The notes beneath the pieces were generated by a model that did no database searches, had not been told where the DNA came from, and was given only the letters and a program-made list of their open reading frames with translations. Below, in pieces: positions 1 through 5,516 of a stretch of DNA of 7,440 nt; position 1 is the stretch's first letter; each line of letters begins with the position of its first letter. The DNA comes from JAKACA01 sp050010115. Lineage in GTDB: Bacteria > Actinomycetota > Acidimicrobiia > Acidimicrobiales > Bog-793. The DNA lies in NCBI GenBank assembly GCA_050010115.1, contig JBEKLQ010000143.1, forward strand, positions 1-7,440, given 5' to 3'. The position numbers and the translations under genes were made by a program.

Positions 1-135
1 GTCGAGACCACCGAGCAACTCGCGGCACTGCGTGACCTCGGATGCCAGTACGCGCAGGGGTACTTGCTCGCGCGCCCGTGCACCTTCGACGAGTGCGTCG
101 ATCTCCTCGACGGCGAGCGCCCGGGGCCACGGTGA
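1..135 (+). CDS. EAL-domain cyclic di-GMP phosphodiesterase, C-terminal fragment (5' end outside window)
   Basis: The frame is open from the first base to a TGA at 133-135 and encodes 44 residues. They begin VETTEQLAALRDLGC and continue QYAQGYLLARP, the well-known end of EAL domains: the E-G-V-E-T strand, the helix ending in LGC, then QGY and the RP just before the domain closes. The family hydrolyses cyclic di-GMP to pGpG. The EAL signature and most metal ligands lie upstream of the window, so activity cannot be judged, and an N-terminal GGDEF or sensor domain cannot be excluded. After RP there is only a short tail (CTFDECVDLLDGERPGPR), so the protein ends close to the domain boundary, as usual. 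No clear terminator follows. Confidence 0.85.
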   Translation, partial: VETTEQLAALRDLGCQYAQGYLLARPCTFDECVDLLDGERPGPR

Positions 136-290
136 GAGCGAGGCCGCGGCGGAGATCCCGCTCGATCTGGAAGTCGTCGGCACCGAAGCCCTGATCGGGT
201 ACAGCCACGCCGGGCGCCGCTTTGTCGTCTCCGACGCTTGACGGCGACCAACGAACGCCCTATACGGGATCCAGGCCACGACAAAGGGAA

Positions 291-630
291 ATGGAGCGGC
301 CATGAGGCCTTCTCTATCTGGCCCAAGGAGCAGAGCACCAACGCCTCGAGTGGCTCAATGGCGTCGTCACGTCCATCCTGCTCGACGGCAAGACCACGAA
401 TGGGCAGCTCGCGATGTTGCGCAGCCGACCGCCCGCTGGCCACGGCACACCAGTGCGCGTGCAAGATGTTCCTGATGCTGGCCGGCGAGGCCGTCTTCTG
501 GCTCGACGACGAGCGCCATGAACTGGGAGAGGGCGGCGTCATCTTCCTCCCCCACAACGTGCCGCACGCTTTCCGCGTCCTCTCCGAGAACGCCGACATG
601 AGGATCCTCGGACCGCCGCGCACCAACTGA
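291..630 (+). pseudogene. Broken cupin-domain protein (nonsense codon plus internal frame change)
   Basis: Two frames together spell one small cupin of roughly 115 residues. ATG at 291 reads M-E-R-P, meets TGA at 303-305, then continues in the same frame as GLLYLAQGAEHQRLEWLNG, VVTSILLDGKTTNGQ and LAMLRSRPPAGHGTPV up to about 460. From 466 the protein continues in another frame as MFLMLAGEAVFWLDDE, RHELGEGGVIFLPHNVPHAF and RVLSENADMRILGPP to TGA at 628-630. In single-domain quercetinase-like cupins the segment after PV is HVH followed by an acidic run and a metal-binding Glu; here it is VRV and the run is missing. So the first two His and the Glu are lost, while the later His in NVPHAF remains. 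The lesion is best explained by an out-of-frame deletion of some 14-17 bases near 459-465. With two independent defects the gene is very probably dead. A weak purine run (AAAGGG, 284-289) precedes the ATG. Confidence 0.75.
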
Positions 631-635
631 AAGGC

Positions 636-658
636 CGAGGAGAGACATGCTCTCCTCG
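636..658 (+). terminator. Stem-loop after the cupin remnant
   Basis: A perfect 9-bp inverted repeat, CGAGGAGAG (636-644) and CTCTCCTCG (650-658), closes a 5-base loop five bases after the cupin stop codon. There is no T-tract, as is common for actinobacterial terminators. It lies between two convergent genes, but it is 130 bases from the end of the minus-strand hydrolase gene, so it most likely served the cupin gene. Confidence 0.55.
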
Positions 659-789
659 AGAAGCTGCCCAGATGGCGCGCCCACAGCCACATCAGCACGG
701 CGATACCCTCCCGACAGGACGCCGCGCACCCGGTCGCCCCGCCGTCGGTCCGAGCTGAGTAGCGACGGCACTGCGCGCGGGGCGACACG

Positions 790-1615
790 TCAGGCGGTGA
801 CGCTGGTGAGGTCGCTCGCGACGACGACCTCGCCGTCGAAGAATTTGCCGGCGAGGGCCCGCCACTCCTCTTCGGTGCCCGGAGCGAGACCCGGGACGAA
901 GTGCGTGAGCACGAGGATCCTCACGCCACCACGCTGCGCGGTCGCGCCGGCCTCCTCACAGCTCGAGTGGTAATCGAGGACGTCCTGCATGCGCGGGGCG
1001 GGCATCGCCTTCACGAGGTCAGTGCGCACGACAGTCTGTACGTAGACATCGGCACCTGAGCAAAGCCGGTCGAGGCTGTCGCACGGGCGGGTGTCGCCGG
1101 CTATGACGACGGCCTTCCCCTCCGCCTCGACGCGGTAGCCGATGGCCGAGTCGACGGGGAAGTGGTGCACCGGGGCGCAGCTCACTCGCACGTCGCCGAG
1201 CTCGTACGCAAGGCCGTCGGTCACCTCGGTGACGGCGACACTCGGCTGACTGGTGAGGTCCTGGTGGTGGGCCATGCGGTAGCCGACGTCTGCGCCAAGC
1301 GACGCAACAGTCAGGTCCGCAAAGCGGCTCCGTGCCGACCGGCCCGGTCACCCTGAGTGGTGTGTCAGCTGGCATCGTGATCCAGTTCGTCGTAACGAGG
1401 TCGCCGAAGTCGGTCGTGTGGTCGCTGTGGAGGTGGGTGAGGAACACTTGGTGCAAGAAAGCCGGTAGGCCGAGCCCGACCGCGGCGAGTCGGAGCAGCA
1501 CGCCGCGGCCCGCATCGAAGAGCAGGTTCTGCCCCACCGCTCGCACGAGCGTCGCCGGCCCCGCCCGGTCGGGGTTGGGGAGCGGGTTGCCGGTGCCGAG
1601 GGTGATCACGTCCAC
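790..1615 (-). pseudogene. Metallo-beta-lactamase-fold hydrolase (AtsA/RNase Z-like) with a single-base frameshift
   Basis: Reading from GTG at 1615, the protein begins VDVITLGTGNPLPNPDRAG and runs through the metal motif HLHSDH (residues 61-66) to VGTEPL. The rest is in the next frame: ADLTVASLGADVGYR, then MAHHQDL onward to the TGA at 790-792. Dropping one base from the run AAA at 1321-1323 (plus strand) joins the halves into a smooth 274-residue protein. All other ligands expected of the arylsulfatase AtsA / RNase Z branch are present: His in APVHH (150-151), Asp in VIAGD (174), His in DYHSS (216) and His in VLTHF (238). The family binds two zinc ions and cleaves phosphodiester, sulfate-ester or lactone bonds; the substrate cannot be told here. 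Preservation of every catalytic residue on both sides of one lesion suggests a very recent mutation or a sequence error rather than old decay. It is divergent from the gene at 1713. Confidence 0.85.
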
Positions 1616-1650
1616 GCCGCATGGTAAACATCTGACGCAGTGAGTGTCAG
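1615..1650 (-). promoter_or_regulatory. Candidate promoter for a leaderless hydrolase transcript
   Basis: On the minus strand, CTGACA (1650-1645, one mismatch to TTGACA) is followed after 18 bases by TACCAT (1626-1621, fits the actinobacterial TANNNT -10), and five bases later by the GTG at 1615. No Shine-Dalgarno precedes this GTG. The spacing suggests that transcription starts at or next to the start codon, a common arrangement in Actinobacteria. The assignment rests on motif matching only. Confidence 0.45.
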
Positions 1651-1651
1651 A
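1631..1651. promoter_or_regulatory. Inverted-repeat operator between divergent genes
   Basis: TCTGAC (1631-1636) and GTCAGA (1646-1651) form a perfect 6-bp inverted repeat around a 9-base centre; one further C/G pair (1638 with 1644) also matches. Size and symmetry suit a dimeric TetR- or GntR-type repressor. The repeat covers the proposed -35 and part of the spacer of the minus-strand promoter and lies 61 bases upstream of the ATG at 1713, so one bound repressor could control both genes. No regulator gene is in the window. Confidence 0.45.
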
Positions 1652-1712
1652 ATCTTCGAGGCGGGCGGTACTGGCCGGTTGGTGCGTCAGCCGCCATGGT
1701 GGAGGATGAGTA

Positions 1713-2354
1713 ATGGCTGAGCCGGCGAGGAACCGCATCGACGGGCTGTGGGGTGTCCGGTACGGCGAGATCCTCCTCGCCCGCTTCGACGGCACGTCGT
1801 TCAGCGCCGAGGTGTGGAACACGATGGGCTTCAACGACTGCCCGCCCACCGAGTTCGCCGAGCTCGACGCTAGGGCGATCGCGGCCGAGCGCTGTGCGCT
1901 CGTCGCACTGAAGAACGGCCCCCGCCACTGGGTGCTCGACGCGATCGAGGCGCAGATGCGCGAAACGGCGCCAACGACCAAGTTCGGCACCCTGGAGATG
2001 TTCCTCGCTGCGACCGTGGACTTCGGGTCCACGCCGCCGTCGCCCATCGCCTACACCGAACGGAGCGTCGCCCGCGACACGGTGTTCGAGTGGGCCGCGG
2101 GCACACCGCTTTATCAGCTGACCTCGCCTGACGGGAAGGTCTACGTCATGCAGGCGATAGCGCTGTACGTGGACCCGAGCCAGACGCTCGACTCCCTGAA
2201 GTCCCTCGCCGACCGGCTCGAGCTGCCCGACGGCTGGACGTTCGCGACCCATGTGGCCGACCGGCCGCTGCGGCTGCTGAGCACAGAAGGCGTCGCGACG
2301 GTGCTGCAGGACGAGCTCGCCAACACCTACCACCGCGTCGACCGGACGGATTGA
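1713..2354 (+). CDS. Conserved protein of unknown function, 213 aa
   Basis: The start is well supported: GGAGGA (1701-1706) lies six bases before ATG 1713. The 213-residue product is soluble, with no signal peptide or membrane segment. It begins RIDGLWGVRYGEILLARFDG and contains EVWNTMGFNDCPPTEF, LKNGPRHWVLDAIE, YQLTSPDGKVYVMQA and, near the end, VATVLQDELANTYHRV. This pattern matches my recollection of a conserved, uncharacterised bacterial family whose members are simply called hypothetical proteins of about 200 residues; I cannot attach a function. The well-kept hydrophobic core, strong GC bias at third codon positions and a downstream hairpin argue for a real, intact gene. It is divergent from the metallo-hydrolase gene and shares the operator region with it, so the two may be co-regulated. 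Confidence 0.85.
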   Translation: MAEPARNRIDGLWGVRYGEILLARFDGTSFSAEVWNTMGFNDCPPTEFAELDARAIAAERCALVALKNGPRHWVLDAIEAQMRETAPTTKFGTLEMFLAATVDFGSTPPSPIAYTERSVARDTVFEWAAGTPLYQLTSPDGKVYVMQAIALYVDPSQTLDSLKSLADRLELPDGWTFATHVADRPLRLLSTEGVATVLQDELANTYHRVDRTD

Positions 2355-2361
2355 CGCGCTG

Positions 2362-2384
2362 GCGGTCGCGGGCGCCGCGACCGC
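2362..2384 (+). terminator. GC-rich hairpin after the 213-aa gene
   Basis: GCGGTCGCGG (2362-2371) and CCGCGACCGC (2375-2384) form a perfect 10-bp stem with a 3-base loop, starting seven bases after the stop codon. Two smaller palindromes (GCCGG/CCGGC and CACCG/CGGTG) follow up to 2409. No T-tract is present. This is a typical high-GC terminator. Confidence 0.65.
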
Positions 2385-2606
2385 GCCGGTCACCGGCACC
2401 GGTCGGTGGTGCTACGAAGGTCACCTGCTAGCCACGACCTCACTGGCGACAGAGGCGATCGAATCCGAAGCGTCGCCAGCGCCTCACCGTCACGTATGGA
2501 CAGCGCTGCGGCGCACTCGCCAAGCCCGTCATCGCTCTGCTCCGAGACGGTCGCCCAGCCCTGTCTGCCAGCGAATGACGACGGCTATGAGGAGCGCTTC
2601 AAGCGG

Positions 2607-2756
2607 GGGGCTCTTCGCGAGCATCCCGTCAGTCACCGCAGTTCCGAGCACGGTACGCAACAGTCGATACGCCTTGGCCACCTTGACCGGCCCGACCCCT
2701 GAGCTCAGCAGGTTCGCGTGCCAGGTGCGAACGTCGCTCGGCCGGAGGTTTCCCAC
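2607..2756 (-). pseudogene. Remnant of a tyrosine recombinase (phage-type integrase), core-binding domain
   Basis: Fifty residues on the minus strand read VGNLRPSDVRTWHANLLSSG, then VGPVKVAKAYRLLRTVLGTA, then VTDGMLAKSP. This is the helical core-binding domain typical of actinobacterial site-specific integrases, which usually continues DDGLI..NPC with the catalytic domain after it. Here the similarity stops at KSP. The residues that follow (PLEALLIAVV...) do not resemble an integrase and end at a stop near 2529. Nothing upstream resembles the N-terminal arm-binding domain, and the catalytic Arg/His/Tyr domain is absent. It is a deletion relic, marking a past integration event beside the lower-GC cassette that starts at 3160. 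Confidence 0.7.
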
Positions 2757-2908
2757 CTGCGCTCCGCGCTGCAAGACACCGGTGCTTCGCCTCCCGAGCA
2801 TCCCTGAAGCTTCTGCCCGCCGGAGCGTGACGCTCCGCAGAAGGAGGAGGAGCCGTGGGCACGGTCGCATGCACGCGCGGGAAGGGCACTCCGGCCCCCT
2901 TCGCCGCC

Positions 2909-2947
2909 GGGTACCGGCAGCGGGTACCGGCAGCGGGTACCGGCAAC
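2909..2947. repeat. 13-bp tandem repeat, three copies
   Basis: The unit GGGTACCGGCAGC occurs at 2909-2921, 2922-2934 and 2935-2947; the third copy has one change (GGGTACCGGCAAC). Each copy holds the palindrome GGTACC. Because 13 is not a multiple of three, any change in copy number would shift frames, so this is unlikely to be coding. Confidence 0.9.
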
Positions 2948-3105
2948 GGTGGCCACCGACGCTCATCAGCTCGGCTCCGCTCTTCGACTACCTGAGAGAC
3001 CAGCAGGTGGTGCCGCCTGAGCAGCCGGCCCTTGCGCGCCCCCCATCTGCCGACCCAAACTGTGCGAATCGCAGGCCGCATCCCCGATACCAGGGCAGGG
3101 CCACA

Positions 3106-3137
3106 CCGACGGCTTGATGAGAGATACGAGCCGTCGG
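3106..3137. promoter_or_regulatory. Inverted repeat in the leader of the two-gene cassette
   Basis: CCGACGGCT (3106-3114) and AGCCGTCGG (3129-3137) are exact inverted copies with a 14-base spacer, ending 22 bases before the ATG at 3160. It could be an operator, an attenuator hairpin, or the terminator of whatever once lay upstream. The lack of a T-tract and its place just before a start codon favour regulation. Confidence 0.45.
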
Positions 3138-3159
3138 CGTAGCAGAAAGGCAGAACAGG

Positions 3160-3573
3160 ATGGGTGAGCTGAGAGTCAGTGATGCCACAAGCGTCGTGAT
3201 CCCGGTCGGCGAGAGCAGGTTGATCACCTGCGGTGACTGTCAGGTCCTAGTAAGGGCCGTGTGGAACGAGGCACCGAGCTCCGGAGAGCCGACGGGATCT
3301 CAATCGTGGCCAGCGCCCTCTGAGCCCCTCGTTCCGGGCCAGGGATTGAAAGTCGAGCGATCACCACGGAATTTCGGCGACACGACAGCTCTCGCCGGGA
3401 AAGGCGACGTTGCTCTCGACGACGACGACACCGCTCTGACGCTGCTCTTCCGTCAGTCTGGGAATCCCGCGCAGATCATCGACAGTTGGGAGAAGTTCGA
3501 GCAGATTTCCCACCTTGACAAAGGCATGATCGCCATCCTGCCGGTGAATGTCTCCAGGCACGTATGGCCCTAG
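3160..3573 (+). CDS. Hypothetical soluble protein, 137 aa (first gene of a lower-GC cassette)
   Basis: ATG 3160 is preceded by AAAGG (3146-3150) and CAGG close to the start, a modest ribosome site. The 137-residue product has no signal peptide or membrane helix. Its N-terminal part (RVSDATSVVIPVGESRLITC, then GDCQVLVRAVW) looks beta-rich. A Pro/Ser-rich middle follows (residues 40-60), then an acidic run LDDDD (87-91), LTLLFRQSG, an IIDSWEKFEQISHL helix and MIAILPVNV near the end. I recognise no domain. The stop TAG (3571-3573) lies in the same frame as the next gene, so a read-through fusion is conceivable. Base composition is less GC-rich than the genes before 2400. Codon flow looks genuine, but this is the least certain of the intact genes. 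Confidence 0.6.
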   Translation: MGELRVSDATSVVIPVGESRLITCGDCQVLVRAVWNEAPSSGEPTGSQSWPAPSEPLVPGQGLKVERSPRNFGDTTALAGKGDVALDDDDTALTLLFRQSGNPAQIIDSWEKFEQISHLDKGMIAILPVNVSRHVWP

Positions 3574-3575
3574 TC

Positions 3576-3580
3576 GGAGG
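3576..3580 (+). promoter_or_regulatory. Ribosome binding site pointing to a CTG start for the membrane protein
   Basis: GGAGG directly after the stop of the previous gene is followed five bases later by CTG (3586), in frame with the membrane protein. The first ATG (3631) has no such site. The 15 codons between them (beginning LTTVDPPISIEPIRQ) read as natural protein. Confidence 0.5.
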
Positions 3581-3630
3581 TACACCTGACGACAGTTGAT
3601 CCACCCATCTCTATTGAGCCTATAAGACAG

Positions 3631-4296
3631 ATGCGGGAGACAACGAAGTGGCTGATGGCCACAATCGGGGGTGGAACCGCTGCAGTCATTTCAGGACTCT
3701 CCATTACCGGACTTGGTACCGTGTCGGGTTCTCACCGACTCATGGCACTCGTCGGCTTTGGTGTCACGGTGTTCGGCCTGTTGTTCGCAGCGGGCGAAGC
3801 TGCCTGGATGTTGGGTTATGCCGGGTATCTGACGATCAGCGAGTTGTGGGACTCTGACCACGCCTGGGTGAGAAACGAGCTGAAGGAGAACCCAGCCTTC
3901 TTACGAGCTGCCGGAGGCGAGGAGGGCTGGAAGCATCTCCCGGACACTTGGCTGAACCTTCCTGCCGAAGGGTTGACGGATGATCAGCGGGACATCCAGG
4001 ATCTCGTCAAGGCGTTGCTCGATCGCGCTCGATTCTTTATCGTGCGCCGTCGCTTCCTGCGGTGCTGTTGGGGTATCGCCGCTGGCACCGTGATCGCGTC
4101 CGTTGGAGTCGCAACTTTCGCGATTGCCGTGAGTCCCTCGGGGAATGGCCCCGCGCGACCGGTGGTTGCCTCAGGGGCGGACAGCCGGACGGTCCTTCCG
4201 CATGCTGCTGATTCCCTCAGGCCCGAGCTCAGGGCGGACAACGTACGGTTCGCTCTCTGGGTGACGCCCTCTGATTCTCGCGGCGGGCCGCGTTAG
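3631..4296 (+). CDS. Predicted integral membrane protein of unknown function (three spanning segments)
   Basis: From the first ATG the product has 221 residues; a CTG at 3586, behind a good GGAGG, would add 15 (see the binding-site entry). Hydrophobic segments lie at about 7-29 (KWLMATIGGGTAAVISG...), 36-62 (RLMALVGFGVTVFGLLFAAG...) and 147-167 (WGIAAGTVIASVGVATFAIA). A soluble loop of about 80 residues rich in Trp, Asp and Glu (WDSDHAWVRNELKENPAF) joins the second and third. The tail of about 54 residues is Pro/Ser/Arg-rich. A conserved-looking head, I-R-x-M-R-E-T-T-K-W-L, leads into segment one and recalls two-TM modules in uncharacterised actinobacterial membrane proteins; that is recollection, not a match I could test. 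The basic run RRRFLRCC before segment three suggests the loop is cytoplasmic. Close spacing to the upstream gene implies co-transcription. Base composition differs from the flanks, suggesting acquisition. Confidence 0.75.
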   Translation: MRETTKWLMATIGGGTAAVISGLSITGLGTVSGSHRLMALVGFGVTVFGLLFAAGEAAWMLGYAGYLTISELWDSDHAWVRNELKENPAFLRAAGGEEGWKHLPDTWLNLPAEGLTDDQRDIQDLVKALLDRARFFIVRRRFLRCCWGIAAGTVIASVGVATFAIAVSPSGNGPARPVVASGADSRTVLPHAADSLRPELRADNVRFALWVTPSDSRGGPR

Positions 4297-4335
4297 ATCA
4301 TGATCGCCCAGCCGTGCTGTCAGCGGGGCCGACTA

Positions 4336-4368
4336 ATCCTAGGGAAATTGGCGAAAAGGGCGTAGGAT
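4336..4368. promoter_or_regulatory. Inverted repeat in the leader of the DUF3494 gene
   Basis: ATCCTA (4336-4341) and TAGGAT (4363-4368) are exact inverted copies around a 21-base A/G-rich centre. They lie in the 167-base gap before the adhesin gene, which otherwise holds no gene. The gap also has a tandem TCGATTCC (4399-4406 and 4407-4414). This may be an operator or part of a folded leader; I cannot assign it to a known riboswitch class. Confidence 0.3.
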
Positions 4369-4420
4369 GACCTTTGTGTCCCGAAATTGTGGGCGTTTTC
4401 GATTCCTCGATTCCTTGATG

Positions 4421-4452
4421 GCTCGTCGCTTTCCTCGCGGCGAGCAGGGAGG
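4421..4452 (+). promoter_or_regulatory. Leader hairpin abutting the Shine-Dalgarno of the DUF3494 gene
   Basis: GCTCGTCG (4421-4428) can pair with CGGCGAGC (4438-4445), with one G-T wobble, across a 9-base loop. The very next bases, AGGGAGG (4446-4452), are the ribosome site for ATG 4464. A stem so close to the site could tune translation or protect the transcript. Confidence 0.4.
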
Positions 4453-4463
4453 CTGGTGAACTC

Positions 4464-5441
4464 ATGATCCCTTTGGCTCGCGCCCGCCGTCGGTTTGCGG
4501 CGGTCCTGGCTGTGGTCGGAACGATGGTGATCTTGGGTTGGGCCGTCGGGGCGGGGGCGGCACCAGACGCTCAACCCCCAGTCGGGTTGGGCACTGCCAA
4601 GTCCTTCGCGGTGCTGGCTGGCCAAACGGTCACCAACACGGGTCCCTCAGTCATCTCTGGTGACCTGGGCGTCAGCCCGGGCAGCGCGATCACCGGCTTC
4701 CCACCGGGAACGGTGATCCACGGATCAGAGCACGCCGCCGATGCTGTCGCGTCGCAGGCCCAATCGGATCTGACTACCGCGTATAACGATGCGGCGGGCC
4801 GGACCCCGGCCACCACGGTGTCCAAAGACCTCGGTGGGCAAACCCTGGCCCCCGGGGTGTACAAGGCAACCTCCGGCCTGGGTCTGACCGGCACAGTCAC
4901 CTTGAACGCGCATGACAATCCCAGCGCGGTGTTCATCTTCCAGGCGGCATCTACCCTGATCACCGCTTCGAGCAGCACGGTCAAGCTGACCGGTGGGGCT
5001 CAAGCATGCAACGTGTTCTGGCAGGTGGGGAGTTCGGCGACCTTGGGCACCAACACCACATTCGTCGGAAGCATCTTGGCGTTGACGTCGGCGTCGGTGC
5101 AGACCGGGACCACGGTGGACGGGCGGGTCTTGGCCCGAAACGGCCAAGTCAGCCTGGATGACAACACCATCACAGTTCCGACCTGTAAGACGTCACCCCC
5201 GCCCACCACCACCACCACCACGACGTCGACGACCACGACTTCGACCACCACGACGTCGACGACCACGACTTCGACGACCACCTCGTCGACGACCACTGTC
5301 ATCACACCGACGACGGTTCCCTCCTCGTCTACGGGCGAGCCCTGGGCCGGCTGGCCGTACTGGCTGCTCGTCGGCCTCGTCGGCCTCTTCGGCCTCGCAA
5401 GCATGGAGCGGGCGGTGCGCATCCGGCGTCGGAGGGGATAG
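4464..5441 (+). CDS. Secreted DUF3494 (ice-binding-like) surface protein with Thr-rich stalk and C-terminal anchor
   Basis: The 325-residue product starts with a Sec signal: basic LARARRRF, a hydrophobic stretch at about 11-28, and a likely cut near AGAA|PDAQ (33/34). Residues 39-240 are a DUF3494 domain: VGLGTAKSFAVLAGQTVTNT, SVISGDLGVSPGSAITGFPP, DLGGQTLAPGVYKATSGLGL, VFIFQAASTLITASSSTVKL, CNVFWQVGSSATLGTNTTFV and the closing DGRVLARNGQVSLDDNTITV are all family hallmarks. The family forms a flattened beta-solenoid with a helix alongside; some members bind ice, many others are adhesin modules. Cys182 and Cys241 could pair. Residues 245-284 are a Pro/Thr/Ser stalk of TTTTS repeats, likely glycosylated or extended through the wall. 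The end has a spanning segment (about 297-314) and a basic RIRRRRG tail, as in sortase substrates. In place of LPxTG there is SSSTG (287-291). The sortase gene follows at once, so it may be the partner enzyme. Actual ice binding is not established. Confidence 0.9.
   Translation: MIPLARARRRFAAVLAVVGTMVILGWAVGAGAAPDAQPPVGLGTAKSFAVLAGQTVTNTGPSVISGDLGVSPGSAITGFPPGTVIHGSEHAADAVASQAQSDLTTAYNDAAGRTPATTVSKDLGGQTLAPGVYKATSGLGLTGTVTLNAHDNPSAVFIFQAASTLITASSSTVKLTGGAQACNVFWQVGSSATLGTNTTFVGSILALTSASVQTGTTVDGRVLARNGQVSLDDNTITVPTCKTSPPPTTTTTTTSTTTTSTTTTSTTTTSTTTSSTTTVITPTTVPSSSTGEPWAGWPYWLLVGLVGLFGLASMERAVRIRRRRG
5203..5300 (+). repeat. Short-period repeat encoding the Thr/Ser stalk
   Basis: After an ACC run, a 30-base unit starting CGACGTCGACGACCACGACT occurs at 5221-5250 and again at 5251-5280 with a single base difference; a partial third copy follows. 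Each unit is two 15-base halves, each half encoding a TTTTS pentad. Period lengths divisible by three let copy number vary without breaking the frame, so stalk length could vary between strains. Confidence 0.85.
5431..5437 (+). promoter_or_regulatory. Shine-Dalgarno inside the end of the adhesin gene
   Basis: GGAGGGG within the last codons of the adhesin gene has the right position to start translation at about 5442-5446, just after the adhesin stop (5439-5441). No ATG, GTG or TTG lies there in the sortase frame, yet that frame is open from 5442 onward. This implies translational coupling with an unusual start, or a lost start codon. Confidence 0.4.
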
Positions 5442-5516
5442 TTCACGACAAAGCGTGATCTTCACCGTCCGCGTCATCAGCGTCAGCGGTCCTGGCCGCT
5501 GCTCGCGGGCGGGGGG

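Larger units (their letters stand above)
2385..3105. other. Stretch without an intact gene, holding recombination debris
   Basis: About 720 bases with open frames but none that reads as a whole protein. The recognisable contents are a tyrosine-recombinase scrap on the minus strand (2607-2756) and a 13-bp triple repeat (2909-2947). The plus-strand tail around 2965-3117 (SAPLFDYLRDQQVVPPE and on to a TGA at 3115) reads somewhat like protein but I do not recognise it. I see no RNA gene here. Confidence 0.5.

Noticed and set aside
122..241. Frame reading ESEAAAEIPLDLEVVGTEALIGYSHAGRRFVVSDA just after the EAL gene, resembling a protein C-terminus
   Set aside because: It has no start or ribosome site of its own, overlaps the EAL gene end in another frame, and I recognise no family. 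It may be a scrap of a lost gene but cannot be supported.
2529..2966. Full 145-codon minus-strand frame as an intact recombinase
   Set aside because: Only residues 71-120 look like a recombinase; the N-terminal part is translation of the 13-bp repeat and the C-terminal part lacks the catalytic domain.
2575..3117. Plus-strand 180-codon frame
   Set aside because: Its composition is Arg/Pro/Ser-rich as expected from antisense of the integrase scrap and from the tandem repeat; there is no convincing ribosome site or domain.
4330..4463. Riboswitch (cyclic di-GMP or cyclic di-AMP type) before the adhesin gene
   Set aside because: Considered because wall genes and an EAL protein are nearby, but the conserved core motifs of those classes are not present.
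5203..5300. CRISPR-like array
   Set aside because: The repeated units are contiguous with no spacers and encode the Thr/Ser stalk.
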